DNA from: Nocardioides sp.
Lineage (GTDB): Bacteria > Actinomycetota > Actinomycetes > Propionibacteriales > Nocardioidaceae
Assembly: GCF_014360585.1 (NCBI RefSeq)
Contig: NZ_JACIXG010000034.1
Coordinates: 1 to 51,531 of the forward strand
DNA length: 51,531 nucleotides
Direction of reading: 5' to 3'
The first letter of the stretch is position 1, and each line of letters opens with the position of its first letter. A model generated the notes under the pieces. That model was not told the DNA's origin. It saw only the letters and a program-made list of their open reading frames with translations, and searched no databases. Shown in pieces: positions 19,301 to 27,640 of the stretch. A program made the position numbers and the translations under genes.

Positions 19301-22300
19301 ACGAGGTCAGCGACCCGTTCGGTGCCGTCGCGACCGGCACCGTGCGGATCGCCGTCGTCGCGCCCGGCGCGCCCCAGCGCCCGGTCGCCGTCGACGACCT
19401 GGTCACGCTCGACCCCAGCAAGAAGCTGACCTACGACGTGCTCGCCAACGATCTGCGTACGCCGGGGACGGAGCTCCACCTGGCCTCGACCGAGGCGGCC
19501 AGCGGTGGTGGGGTGAAGCAGCGTTCCGACGGCATCGTCACGGTCTCGGGTGGCTCCGAGAAGCCGTTCCAGAACATCCCCTACCGCGCCACCACCGGCC
19601 TCCACGAGGACACCGGTGAGCTCGCGATCCGCTATCAGGAGGGCTACGACAACCCGCCGATGGCGGGGATCGTGGTCGCCGACCCCGAGGGCGACTCGGC
19701 GACGGCGACGGTCGACGTGATGGCCAAGGTCACCGACATCGACGACTCGCTCGAGGATCTCTCGGTCGACGCGGTCAAGGGCCCCTCGGTCGGCGAGGAC
19801 GAGGCCAAGCCGAAGATCGACGACGGCAAGGTGACCCTGCCGGTCGGCGACACGACCCGGGTGTGGACCTACCGGGTCACCGACCCCGACGGCGCCCAGG
19901 CGGTCGGCTCGATCTACGTCCCGGCGCGTCCCAAGGACGCTCCTTACCTGAAGCCGGGCTCCGAGCTCCAGCTGAGCCCGGGGGAGACGAAGAAGGTCGA
20001 TATCACCGACTACGTCGAGGACCCCGAGGGCGACCCGGTGGTGCTCACCACCACCGACAAGATCGTGGCCGCGCCGGAGGGGATGCTCAACACCGGCGAC
20101 ACCACGGCGACGACGGTGGAGGTCACCGCAGGTGAGACGAGGGGTCCGGCGGCCCTGACGTTCGAGGTCGCCGACCGCGAGAAGATCACCTCCGCGGAAG
20201 CCCACCTCGCGGTGATCTCCCTGCCGGTGCAGATCGGCAAGGAGGAGCCGGAGATCAACTGTCCGAGCACCCCGGTCGAGGTCCCCGAGACCGGCGACGG
20301 CGCGCTGGTCGACATCGCCGCCATCTGCCACGTGTGGACCGCGGACCCGGGCGACTCCGACGACCTCGACTTCACCGCCGAGGTCGGCGACGGTCTCGAC
20401 GGGGTCGAGGTCAAGCCCGAGGCCGGCGGTCTGCGCCTCACCGCCGAGCACGCCGACGCCGGTTCCCAGGGCGCCCTGGAGATCGGCATCGAGGGCACCG
20501 ACGCGACCGGTCAGCTCCTGGTCACCGTCATCGCGCTGCCGCCGCCGTCGCTCTCCCCGATCAAGCCGCTGCAGACCGAGGCCGGGAAGACGGTCTCGAT
20601 CGACATCGCCGACTATCTGCAGACACCGGTCCCGGCCGGGTCCCAGGAGATCGTGATCACCAAGCTCGACCCGATCGACGGTGACTCGCCCGACATGGGC
20701 GAGGTCAGCGGGTCGAAGATCACCTTCAACACCCCCGAGGAGGGGCACGGCCACTACCGCTACCCGATCGAGGTCAGCGACTCGGGCAAGGACTCCAAGC
20801 GGGTCCGGGCCACCGGCGTCATCGAGGTGGACGTCATCGACGTCCCCGGTGCGCCGACGGGGCTGCGTACGACCTCCGACTTCCTCTCCAACGTGGTCGC
20901 GCTGTCGTGGAACGCGCCGAAGGACAACGGCGACGACCCGATCCAGCGTTACGAGGTGGAGGCCAACGGCGACCACATCCAAGACTGCCCGGCGACGTCG
21001 TGCCGGATCACCGAGCTGAAGAACGGCGTCGTCTACGACTTCCGTGTCCGGGCCGTGAACTCGGTGGGACCCAGCCGGGAGTGGAGCAACTCGGCCGAGG
21101 GCGAGCCCGACGCCTACACCGGTCCGGTGCAGAACCTCCGCGTGACCCGCCAGCGCGACCACAAGGTCGAGCTGAGCTGGGCGCCGCCGGCCGAGTGCGA
21201 CTGCTCCGCCGTACGGAAATACCGGATCAGCTGGCCGGGCGGCGGCATCAAGGACATCTCCGCAGGTCAGACGACCTATCCGGCGGCAGTGAGCACCAAC
21301 GGCGACCCGGTGCAGTTCACCGTCGTCCCGCTCAACGACAAGGGCGTCAAGACCAACAAGGGCCCGTCGGCGACGGTCGAGGGGATGGGTGCCGGCAAGC
21401 CGGACACCCCCGCGACACCGACCTTCGAGTTCGCAAACACGGCCAACAACTCCGGCAAGACGATCACCGTCTCGTGGAGTCCGGTCGCGCCCAACGGGCC
21501 GGCCCCGGTGACCTATGAGGTACGCCGCACCGGCGGCACCGGCGAGAAGACCGTCTGCTCCTGGGTGACCGAGACCAGCTGTCGCGACGACGTCGCCAAC
21601 GACGGCACGATCTACACCTACGCGGTCCGGGCCCGCAACGCGGAGGCGACCTCGCCGCGTGAGACCAGTGCCGGGGGTTCGCCGGAGGCGCACGTCTCCA
21701 GCTACTCCGCGGGAGGAAAGGTCGAGGCGGCGGCGACGCCCGACGCGGTCTCGTTCGCGAGCGCGACTCCGACCGGGGCCAACGGCACGGCGAAGATCGT
21801 CTTCACGCCGCGCGCCTCGCACGGCAAGACCAACCGGGTCGAGTGCCAGCGCAACGGCTCCTCCTGCGGAAGCTGGACCTACCCTCCCGAGGGCGCTGGT
21901 CAGCAGACGAAGACGATCAGCGGATTCAACAATGGTGACTCCACGGCGGTGCGGCTCCGTGCCTGCAACGACTCCTCGGGCGGGAGTGGTGCGGGATCGT
22001 CCTGCGGGCCATGGTCGTCGAAGAACGTGACGACCTACGGGCCTCTAGGTACGCCATCGATCTCGCTGTCGCGAGATGGCAACAGCATCACTTGGACGGT
22101 CAGGTTCAACGGCAACGGTAAGACTGGCAACTATCGGGTCACATGGTCTGGCGGTGGCGAGAGCGGAACGGCGGGGAACGGCACCGTGACCGTGAAGGCG
22201 GGATCCGCTAGAGGCACGACGCGCGATCTCAAGTGGGATACGCCTTACACCTTCAAGGTCACCGTGAGTGACTCCGGGCGTGCCAGCAAGTCCGACAGTG

Positions 22301-22626
22301 CCTCGATCCGAACTGCGGTACCGCCCGACCCGACCCTCCAGGTGAACAAGGCCGGTGAGTGCACGGGCGCCTCATGCCCCGAGCCGGACGTGGCTTGCGG
22401 CGGCACCTGCTGGTACGTCGGCTCGACCATCACAGACCTCGCATTCCCAGATACGAGCTGGGAATGCCGCACGAACGCCACCACCTCGCGGTGGAATGTG
22501 AACATCGGGGGCAACGGCAAGGGCTCTGGCAGCGGCCGGGGCTGGGTCGGCGCGAATACCCCGTTCAAGGTGACCTGCACCTCGAACAACGGTAGACCCA
22601 CCCTGTCGAAGAACGTTACGTGGTAG
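16306..22626 (+). CDS. Giant membrane-anchored Ig-like/fibronectin type III protein
   Basis: Cell-surface protein of about 2106 residues. GTG at 16306 is chosen because GGGGAGAG lies six bases upstream; a TTG 16 codons earlier is open but unsupported. Order of parts: one TM/signal-anchor helix (about 17-37); a beta-propeller-like region with repeated short strands (about 50-385); a Gln/Lys-rich linker (about 392-420); about ten ~100-residue Ig/cadherin-like repeats with VLDND or VLANDY hallmarks (about 420-1510); about five FN3-like domains (about 1515-2005); and a cysteine-rich C-terminus. Most of it should be extracellular. It starts the plus operon and is followed by MoxR, DUF58 and TgpA genes. 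A role in adhesion or wall sensing is inference. Confidence 0.85.
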   Translation: MARFGMAPGWMRRHRTAIASWAALAVVASGLTVYAIQSTGYPVHKADLDDGGIWVTNQSWGTLGRQNRPVAQLDGVVWAGNETGSRSERNGLDVVQNGIAVASVDRDARTITPVNTKLAEGLDDDAVTVKDSRVVMGGNTIGVAEQKTGKVWLTSVDPTTGIGDLSDLSGSAKPTETVGADAVLTIGTDGTAYAVSAAKRTLTAFAPDGERFADPVETKLPKSPEYAEAPTSATVVGNDVITLDEAGWLLGASKGSDIAVDFGDTAESAVLQQPSVKAGDVLVGDATGLKAVDLRNGEIRHISESAGDPAAPVRLGDCVFGAWANGSTGSVATQCGEGEPVLGEIPTLGPAAELEFRINRGQLVLNDLRNGDVWEIDGADIKKISNWEAFQPQTQKQNQKKDKQQQQTKAAQAPKAKDDQLGARAGRTTVLHVLDNDSSARDSILSVVSVGKASVEGVDATVAPDRQSILVTTPESARGKTTSFKYTVDDGLKGKAGQDDASVELKIQGSEGTGKPTLRDHYTPTDYTVAAGGTVEIPVVSDWRDERYGDPVTAQSPEASKGKASVTPDGLLRYTAAPDASGSENLGYQVSTGGKASKNKVRVNIVAGANTASPDPKDDVAEGTQGSWVTIRPLDNDIPGADPSNLDAALTLAGDVPPKGGLEVSTDRETGVVRARGSSPGTYQLSYNAGFGAAKPASAKIRVDVKPASQAADEPIATPDTTAVLGTSTRTLDVLANDYDSQGRLLAVTHAEPVGESDLTVAVLDGRWLRIQASKPDISPSTQAIRYTISNGAAEAEGSVTVSQRPALRGAANAPEAVDDEATVRAADSVSIPVLDNDSTPSGDPVGLVVDQTMETKGQLQVLGQPAVGEAYIDGNRVRYVAPDDVKGPVDVDVRYVVQNTGDPSAEHSSGNIRVHVKPLPKKKADNSPPAPKALESRVVQGDEVTLRLPTVGTDPDGDSVSVTRINSAPSYGRVLAHGANTITYQAFPNAAGTDEFTYEVSDPFGAVATGTVRIAVVAPGAPQRPVAVDDLVTLDPSKKLTYDVLANDLRTPGTELHLASTEAASGGGVKQRSDGIVTVSGGSEKPFQNIPYRATTGLHEDTGELAIRYQEGYDNPPMAGIVVADPEGDSATATVDVMAKVTDIDDSLEDLSVDAVKGPSVGEDEAKPKIDDGKVTLPVGDTTRVWTYRVTDPDGAQAVGSIYVPARPKDAPYLKPGSELQLSPGETKKVDITDYVEDPEGDPVVLTTTDKIVAAPEGMLNTGDTTATTVEVTAGETRGPAALTFEVADREKITSAEAHLAVISLPVQIGKEEPEINCPSTPVEVPETGDGALVDIAAICHVWTADPGDSDDLDFTAEVGDGLDGVEVKPEAGGLRLTAEHADAGSQGALEIGIEGTDATGQLLVTVIALPPPSLSPIKPLQTEAGKTVSIDIADYLQTPVPAGSQEIVITKLDPIDGDSPDMGEVSGSKITFNTPEEGHGHYRYPIEVSDSGKDSKRVRATGVIEVDVIDVPGAPTGLRTTSDFLSNVVALSWNAPKDNGDDPIQRYEVEANGDHIQDCPATSCRITELKNGVVYDFRVRAVNSVGPSREWSNSAEGEPDAYTGPVQNLRVTRQRDHKVELSWAPPAECDCSAVRKYRISWPGGGIKDISAGQTTYPAAVSTNGDPVQFTVVPLNDKGVKTNKGPSATVEGMGAGKPDTPATPTFEFANTANNSGKTITVSWSPVAPNGPAPVTYEVRRTGGTGEKTVCSWVTETSCRDDVANDGTIYTYAVRARNAEATSPRETSAGGSPEAHVSSYSAGGKVEAAATPDAVSFASATPTGANGTAKIVFTPRASHGKTNRVECQRNGSSCGSWTYPPEGAGQQTKTISGFNNGDSTAVRLRACNDSSGGSGAGSSCGPWSSKNVTTYGPLGTPSISLSRDGNSITWTVRFNGNGKTGNYRVTWSGGGESGTAGNGTVTVKAGSARGTTRDLKWDTPYTFKVTVSDSGRASKSDSASIRTAVPPDPTLQVNKAGECTGASCPEPDVACGGTCWYVGSTITDLAFPDTSWECRTNATTSRWNVNIGGNGKGSGSGRGWVGANTPFKVTCTSNNGRPTLSKNVTW

Positions 22627-22636
22627 GAGAGAAGAA

Positions 22637-23605
22637 ATGACCGTCACGGCCGAGCAGGCTCGCTGGTTCCACGAGACCTTCGAGAAGTTGTGCGACAACG
22701 TCGAGAAGGCGGTGCTGGGCAAGCGCAACGTCATCCGCCTGGTGCTGACCGCGATGCTCTCCGAGGGCCACCTGCTCCTCGAGGACTATCCCGGGACCGG
22801 CAAGACCCAGCTCGCCCGCGCTCTGGCCAACACCGTCCAGGGCTCGCACGCGCGCATCCAGTTCACCCCCGACCTGCTGCCGTCCGACGTCACCGGCGTC
22901 ACGGTCTACGACCAGGGCAAGGCCACCTTCGAGTTCCACCCCGGTCCGATCTTCCACTCGATCGTGCTGGCCGACGAGATCAACCGAGCCTCCCCGAAGA
23001 CCCAGAGCGCGCTGCTGGAGGTCATGGAGGAGGGTCGGGTCACCGTCGACGGTGCCACCCGCGACGTGGGCAGGCCGTTCATGGTGATCGCGACCCAGAA
23101 CCCGATCGAGCAGGCCGGGACCTACCGGCTGCCCGAGGCGCAGCTGGACCGCTTCCTGATGAAGACGTCGGTCGGCTACCCCGACCGGAACGCCACCGTC
23201 GAGCTGCTGATGAACTCCTCGGTCCGTGACCGGGCCACCCTGGTCACCCCGATCATCACCGCGCCGACGGTCACCCAGATGGCCGAGATGGCCGACCAGG
23301 TCTACATCGACCAGGCGATCGTCGCCTATGTCTCCGCGCTGGTCGACGAGTCGCGTCGCCACAAGCACGTACGCCTCGGCGCCTCCATGCGTGGCTGCCT
23401 CGCCCTGGTGCGCACCGCCAAGGTCTGGGCGCTCTCCGAGGGCCGCTCGCAGGTGCTGCCCGACGACATCAAGTCGCTCGCCGAGCCGGTGCTCTGCCAC
23501 CGCCTGATCCTCGACCCGGAGGCGATGTTCAACGGCGTCACGGTCGAGGACGTCATCGGCGACCTGCTCACCTCGGTCCCGGCTCCGCAGGAGCGCGTTT
23601 CGTGA
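22637..23605 (+). CDS. MoxR family AAA ATPase
   Basis: Chaperone-like AAA+ ATPase of 322 residues. Walker A YPGTGKT (51-57), Walker B LADEINR (111-117) and sensor 1 ATQNP (152-156) are intact, with a C-terminal lid containing RLGASMRG. MoxR ATPases usually act with DUF58 (vWA-like) proteins to remodel or assemble partners; here the DUF58 gene follows with a GTGA overlap. GGAGAGAAG precedes the ATG, ten bases after the FN3 gene stop. The likely client is the giant FN3 protein or the membrane kinase system. Confidence 0.93.
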   Translation: MTVTAEQARWFHETFEKLCDNVEKAVLGKRNVIRLVLTAMLSEGHLLLEDYPGTGKTQLARALANTVQGSHARIQFTPDLLPSDVTGVTVYDQGKATFEFHPGPIFHSIVLADEINRASPKTQSALLEVMEEGRVTVDGATRDVGRPFMVIATQNPIEQAGTYRLPEAQLDRFLMKTSVGYPDRNATVELLMNSSVRDRATLVTPIITAPTVTQMAEMADQVYIDQAIVAYVSALVDESRRHKHVRLGASMRGCLALVRTAKVWALSEGRSQVLPDDIKSLAEPVLCHRLILDPEAMFNGVTVEDVIGDLLTSVPAPQERVS

Positions 23606-24933
23606 GTTCCCCGTTGGTTGAGCCGGATTCGCGAGGAGCGAGCGAATCCGTGTCGAAACCAACACGGTCCCCTCGGCGCTCGATGAGGACTGTGTTGATC
23701 TCGACACGCCTCCGCCTAGCGGCTCCGGCGGCTCGATCAGCGGTGGCGGCGGCCCGACCGACGTTGTCGAAGTGGTTCGGCACCGTGACCTCGATCGGCT
23801 GGGGCGTGCTGCTCCTCGGCGCGCTCGCCTGGGTCGCCGCGACCGCGCTGGGCTGGATCGAGGCGGCCGTGGTGGCGATGGCGGCGCTGTTCCTCGTGAT
23901 CGGCGCGGCCTTCTTCATGATCGGGCGCACCCGGCTCTCGGTGGCGACGGTGGTCGAGCCGCCGCGCGTCGCGGTCGGACAGGCGCTGACCGGCGAGCTG
24001 CGGGCCCGCAACGAGGCGCGCGGCCCGCTCGTCTCGACGAGCCTGGAGTTCCCCATCGGGGCAGGTGGGGTGACGTACGACCTGCCGATGCTGCTGCCCG
24101 GCGCCGAGCACACCGAGCTGTTCGTGGTGCCGACGCAACGCCGGGGCGTGATCGACGTCGGTCCCGTCCGGACCGTTCGTGGCGACCCGCTCGGGCTCTT
24201 CCGGCGGGTGCAGGAGTGGACGGATCGCACCGAGGTCTTCGTCCACCCACGCACCACTCACCTGGAGCCCTTCGGCGTCGGCCTGGTCCGCGACCTCGAG
24301 GGGACCACGGCCCAGAACACTTCGATGAGCGACCTGGCCTTCCACGCGCTGCGTGAGTACGTCCCCGGCGACGACCTGCGCCACGTCCACTGGCGCTCCT
24401 CGGCACGCCACGGGCAGCTGCTGGTGCGGCAGTTCCTCGACACCCGTCGCTCCCACATCGTCGTCATCGTCGACTCCTCGCCGATGTCCTACGACAACGA
24501 GGACGAGTACGAGACGGCGATGTCGATCGCGGGCTCGCTGCTGCGCCGCGGGATCCTGGACGAGTTCGACGTCTCGTTCGCGACCGGCGACGTGATGATG
24601 GTGCGGGCAACCGCGGCCAACGGGGGAGGGCGGTCCGCCCTGGACGCCTGCTCCCGGGCGACCCCGCAGCAGGCCAACCTGATCGAGACCACCGCCGAGG
24701 CTGCCCGGCAGGCGCCGGACGCGTCGTTGGTGATGATGGTGACCGGGCGCTATCCCCAGTTCGTGACCCTGCAGCGCGCGGCCGGTCAGTTCTCGGTCGA
24801 CGCCACGACCGTCGCCGTGCGGGTCGACTCCTCGCAGCGGGCGGGCTTCAAGGCCGTCGCCGACCTGCCCATGCTCACCCTGCCCGATCTGGACCAGCTG
24901 CCGATCGTGCTGTCGAAGGGCCTGTCCGGATGA
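23602..24933 (+). CDS. DUF58 domain membrane protein
   Basis: 443 residues. Two close TM helices at about 58-112 precede the DUF58 core, whose hallmark GDDLRHVHWRSSARHG lies near residues 253-268, followed by a vWA-like strand VVIVDSS. GTG at 23602 overlaps the MoxR stop. The first ~46 residues are encoded almost entirely by two copies of a dispersed palindromic repeat and are Arg/Ser-rich, unlike a normal DUF58 N-terminus. Translation might instead begin at ATG 23683. It is the usual MoxR partner, here with a TgpA-like protein next, which fits a membrane complex. Confidence 0.88.
   Translation: MSSPLVEPDSRGASESVSKPTRSPRRSMRTVLISTRLRLAAPAARSAVAAARPTLSKWFGTVTSIGWGVLLLGALAWVAATALGWIEAAVVAMAALFLVIGAAFFMIGRTRLSVATVVEPPRVAVGQALTGELRARNEARGPLVSTSLEFPIGAGGVTYDLPMLLPGAEHTELFVVPTQRRGVIDVGPVRTVRGDPLGLFRRVQEWTDRTEVFVHPRTTHLEPFGVGLVRDLEGTTAQNTSMSDLAFHALREYVPGDDLRHVHWRSSARHGQLLVRQFLDTRRSHIVVIVDSSPMSYDNEDEYETAMSIAGSLLRRGILDEFDVSFATGDVMMVRATAANGGGRSALDACSRATPQQANLIETTAEAARQAPDASLVMMVTGRYPQFVTLQRAAGQFSVDATTVAVRVDSSQRAGFKAVADLPMLTLPDLDQLPIVLSKGLSG
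23613..23739. repeat. Two copies of a dispersed palindromic repeat inside the DUF58 gene
   Basis: Copy one, 23613-23665, is an inverted repeat whose ends GTTGGTT and AACCAAC pair, with inner arms GGATTCGC and GCGAATCC. Copy two, 23694-23739, lies in opposite orientation (GTTGATCTCGACACGCC ... GGCGGCTCGATCA). The second matches, reverse-complemented, the element at 33762-33808. Both are translated as the DUF58 N-terminus. Confidence 0.82.
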
Positions 24934-27167
24934 AGAAGCATCACGCCGTAGACGCCCTCCTCCTCTTCCTGCTCGGCACCATCGCGTTCCTCGGTTTCGA
25001 CGACACCTACGCCGGCTGGACCTACCTGATCGCCGGCGTCGCCGGGCTCCTGCTCGGGATCCTCATCGCCTTCGTCGGCCGCGGGCAGCCGGTGGTCGTG
25101 CTGGCCGTCGGGCTGCTGGCTGCCTTCTTCGTGCTCGGTGGCGCGGTCGCGCTGCACGGGCTCGGAAGCCTCTCGATCCTCCCGGTGCCCGACACCATCG
25201 GCACCCTCGCCGACAACTCCGTGCACGGCTGGAAGCGGCTGCTGACCACGCTGCCGCCGGTCGACGGCGGTGCGCTGCTGACGATCCCGTACATCCTCGG
25301 CCTGGTCTCCGGCTGTCTCGGCTTCGCGTTGGCGGTGCGGATGAAGGCGGCGCTGCCGCCGGTGCTGGTCGCCTTCGCGTTGATGGCCGGAGTGATCCTG
25401 CTCGGCGTTCAGGACCCGTCCAAGACCGCCCTGCTGGGCGCGCTCTTCGGCGCCGTGGCGATCACCTGGCTCTGCATCCGCGGGCTCCGGGCTCGCGCCC
25501 TCGCCGCCGGTGGCCGTCGTCTCTCCCGGACCGCCATCGGTGCCGGTCTGTGCCTCGGCGCGGCTGGGCTGGCGTTCCTCGGCGGGCCGCTGCTCCCGGG
25601 TATCGCGCCCGAGCGCACCGTGCTGCGCGGCGAGATCGAGCCGCCCTTCAACGTCGGGAAGTATCCCTCGCCCCTGGCCGGCTTCCGGGTCTACACCAAG
25701 GGCTACCAGACCCCGGAGGACGATCGCCGGCTCTACGAGAAGGACCTCTTCACCGTCTCGGGCCTGCCCGAGGGGACCCGGGTCCGGGTCGCCGCCATGG
25801 ATTCCTACGACGGCACCGTCTGGCGCGCGGCCAACGACTCCGGCGAGACCGAAGGTCCCGACGACACCTTCCAGAAGATCAGCTCGACGCTGCGCAACCC
25901 GCTCGCCGACGGCAAGCAGGTGCGCGGGACGATCACGATCGGCGAGGACTTCGGTGGAGTCTGGGTGCCGCTGCCGACCGCGCTGACGCGCATCTCCTTC
26001 GACGGGCCCGACTCCGACTCGTTCCGCTACAACCTGGCGACGTCCACCGGCGTTCTGCCCTCGGCGCTGAAGCCGGGCGACTCCTACTCCTTCACCGCCT
26101 CGGTCGCTGACGAGAAGGTCGGGGAGAAGAGCGAGAACTGGTCGGGTGGGTCGCCGATCGGTGACGAGGCCGCCCAGTTCCAGGCGCTCGCCGCCGAGTA
26201 CGCAGGCGGAGGTGACTCGCCGATCACCAACGCGCTGGCGGTGGCTGAGAAGCTGAAGTCCGAGGGGACCTACACGGACGGGGAGCCGCCCAACCAGCAG
26301 TATCCGGCCGGCCACTCGCTGCGTCGTCTCGCCGACTTCACTGCCAAGGGTGGTCAGCTCGCCGGCAACGACGAGCAGTACGCCGCGCTGATGGCGATCC
26401 TGGCCAACCAGGTCGGCGTGCCTGCCCGGGTTGTCCTGGGGGCCGTCGTCGGCTCAGACGGTGTCGTCCAGGGCAAGGACATGCACGCCTGGGTCGAGCT
26501 GCGGATGTCGGACGGTTCCTGGGCGACGCTGGACTGGAACGAGTTCATGAACACCGAGAAGCCGCCCGAGCAGAACGCTCCGCAGCCCGAGGAGCTCGTG
26601 ACGGGCAAGGTCGTCCCGCCACCGGCGCCGGTGCGTCCGCCCGCGACCTCCGGCGACCCGCTGGACGAGTCGGTCAACCAGAAGGCCAACTCCCGTCCCG
26701 ACGGGTTCGTCCTCCCGGGCTGGGTGGTGGCCGTCCTCAAGTACGTCGGCCTGCCGCTGCTCCTCATCGCGGCGCTGTGCGCCGCGATCATCGGCGCCAA
26801 GATCTGGCGCCGCCACCGCCGGCGCACCCGCGGGACTCCTGTCGCCCGTCTCGCCGGCGGCTGGCGCGAGACCCTCGACCACGCCCGAGACTTCGGGGTG
26901 GCCGCCCCCGTCGGCGGCACCCGCCGCGAGCAGGCATCCGTCCTCTCCACGTCCGCGGGCATGGAGGGCGCCCCGGGCCTCGCCCTCCTCACCGACACCA
27001 CCATGTTCGGCGAGTCCGGGCCGAAGGACGACGACGTGGAGACCTTCTGGGAGCAGGTCGGGACGCTGCGTACGTCCTTGTCCGGCTCTCGCACGCGCTG
27101 GCAGCGCATCCGTGCGGCGATCAACCCGCTGTCGCTGCTGCCCGCTGGGTTGCGGGGCAGGCGGTAG
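24930..27167 (+). CDS. TgpA-like transglutaminase-domain membrane protein, catalytic Cys missing
   Basis: 745 residues. The N-terminal ~230 residues contain about six to eight TM helices. An extracytoplasmic region follows, with a transglutaminase-like core at about 430-540, a Pro-rich segment, one more TM (about 590-612) and a basic cytosolic tail. In active relatives the core has a Cys-His-Asp triad. Here H519 (DMHAWVEL) and D535 (LDWNEF) are present, but the Cys position in GNDEQYAAL is D481, so the domain may be catalytically inert. The ATG overlaps the DUF58 stop as ATGA. It is the last gene of the FN3 operon and equals tgm of PFNA-type clusters. Confidence 0.88.
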   Translation: MKKHHAVDALLLFLLGTIAFLGFDDTYAGWTYLIAGVAGLLLGILIAFVGRGQPVVVLAVGLLAAFFVLGGAVALHGLGSLSILPVPDTIGTLADNSVHGWKRLLTTLPPVDGGALLTIPYILGLVSGCLGFALAVRMKAALPPVLVAFALMAGVILLGVQDPSKTALLGALFGAVAITWLCIRGLRARALAAGGRRLSRTAIGAGLCLGAAGLAFLGGPLLPGIAPERTVLRGEIEPPFNVGKYPSPLAGFRVYTKGYQTPEDDRRLYEKDLFTVSGLPEGTRVRVAAMDSYDGTVWRAANDSGETEGPDDTFQKISSTLRNPLADGKQVRGTITIGEDFGGVWVPLPTALTRISFDGPDSDSFRYNLATSTGVLPSALKPGDSYSFTASVADEKVGEKSENWSGGSPIGDEAAQFQALAAEYAGGGDSPITNALAVAEKLKSEGTYTDGEPPNQQYPAGHSLRRLADFTAKGGQLAGNDEQYAALMAILANQVGVPARVVLGAVVGSDGVVQGKDMHAWVELRMSDGSWATLDWNEFMNTEKPPEQNAPQPEELVTGKVVPPPAPVRPPATSGDPLDESVNQKANSRPDGFVLPGWVVAVLKYVGLPLLLIAALCAAIIGAKIWRRHRRRTRGTPVARLAGGWRETLDHARDFGVAAPVGGTRREQASVLSTSAGMEGAPGLALLTDTTMFGESGPKDDDVETFWEQVGTLRTSLSGSRTRWQRIRAAINPLSLLPAGLRGRR

Positions 27168-27196
27168 TTGCGGTTCGAGCCATCGTGGCTAGGCGG

Positions 27197-27583
27197 CTAG
27201 GCGTCGAGGCCGTACTCGATGATCCGCGTCGGGGTGATCCTGAGGATCTCAGGGGACATGCCCTCCATCGGCGGGTCGATGTCGGTGAGGGCCTCGGCGG
27301 TGCCACGGATCTCGACCATCCGCGGCTGCCAAGGATTGGTGGACTTCAGGTCGTCGACGACGAAGGCGACCTGATCGTGCTTCTGGGCGTTCTTGAACTT
27401 TCGGGACTTGCCCATCTGGTAGCCGCCGATCAGGATCCGGTGCTCCTCGTCGACCTCGAACCCGACGGGGTTGTTCTGTAGGCCCCCGTCGGGTGCCAGG
27501 GTCGCGAGCCTTCCCAGCGGTTGAGTGCGGAGGTAGCGGAGCTGCGTGTCGGTGAACTTCATGCCCCCAGCGTGGATGCTCAT
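27197..27583 (-). CDS. PPOX-class F420/FMN-dependent oxidoreductase
   Basis: Small split-barrel flavin or deazaflavin binding protein of 128 residues. The pattern FTDTQLRYLRTQPLGRLATL, followed by GGLQNNPVGFEVD and RILIGGYQMGKSRKF, is that of PPOX-class F420-dependent enzymes related to pyridoxamine-phosphate oxidases. The substrate cannot be named. The ATG at 27583 lacks a good ribosome-binding site; ATG at 27562 (MKFTDTQ) matches the family N-terminus better but has GGGGG only one base upstream. It converges with the TgpA-like gene. Confidence 0.82.
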   Translation of the reverse strand: MSIHAGGMKFTDTQLRYLRTQPLGRLATLAPDGGLQNNPVGFEVDEEHRILIGGYQMGKSRKFKNAQKHDQVAFVVDDLKSTNPWQPRMVEIRGTAEALTDIDPPMEGMSPEILRITPTRIIEYGLDA

Positions 27584-27640
27584 GTCGGGTTGAGGTCAAC
27601 CCTTTCGGGATCGACGGCGTGGGGCTCCTTGTGGCTCCGG

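Noticed and set aside
16222..21822. A 5.6-kb open frame antisense to the giant FN3 gene
   Set aside because: It is a shadow caused by high GC and codon bias; the translation is a low-complexity Arg/Gly/Val/Asp mixture with no domain, while the sense strand gives clear Ig-like and FN3 repeats.
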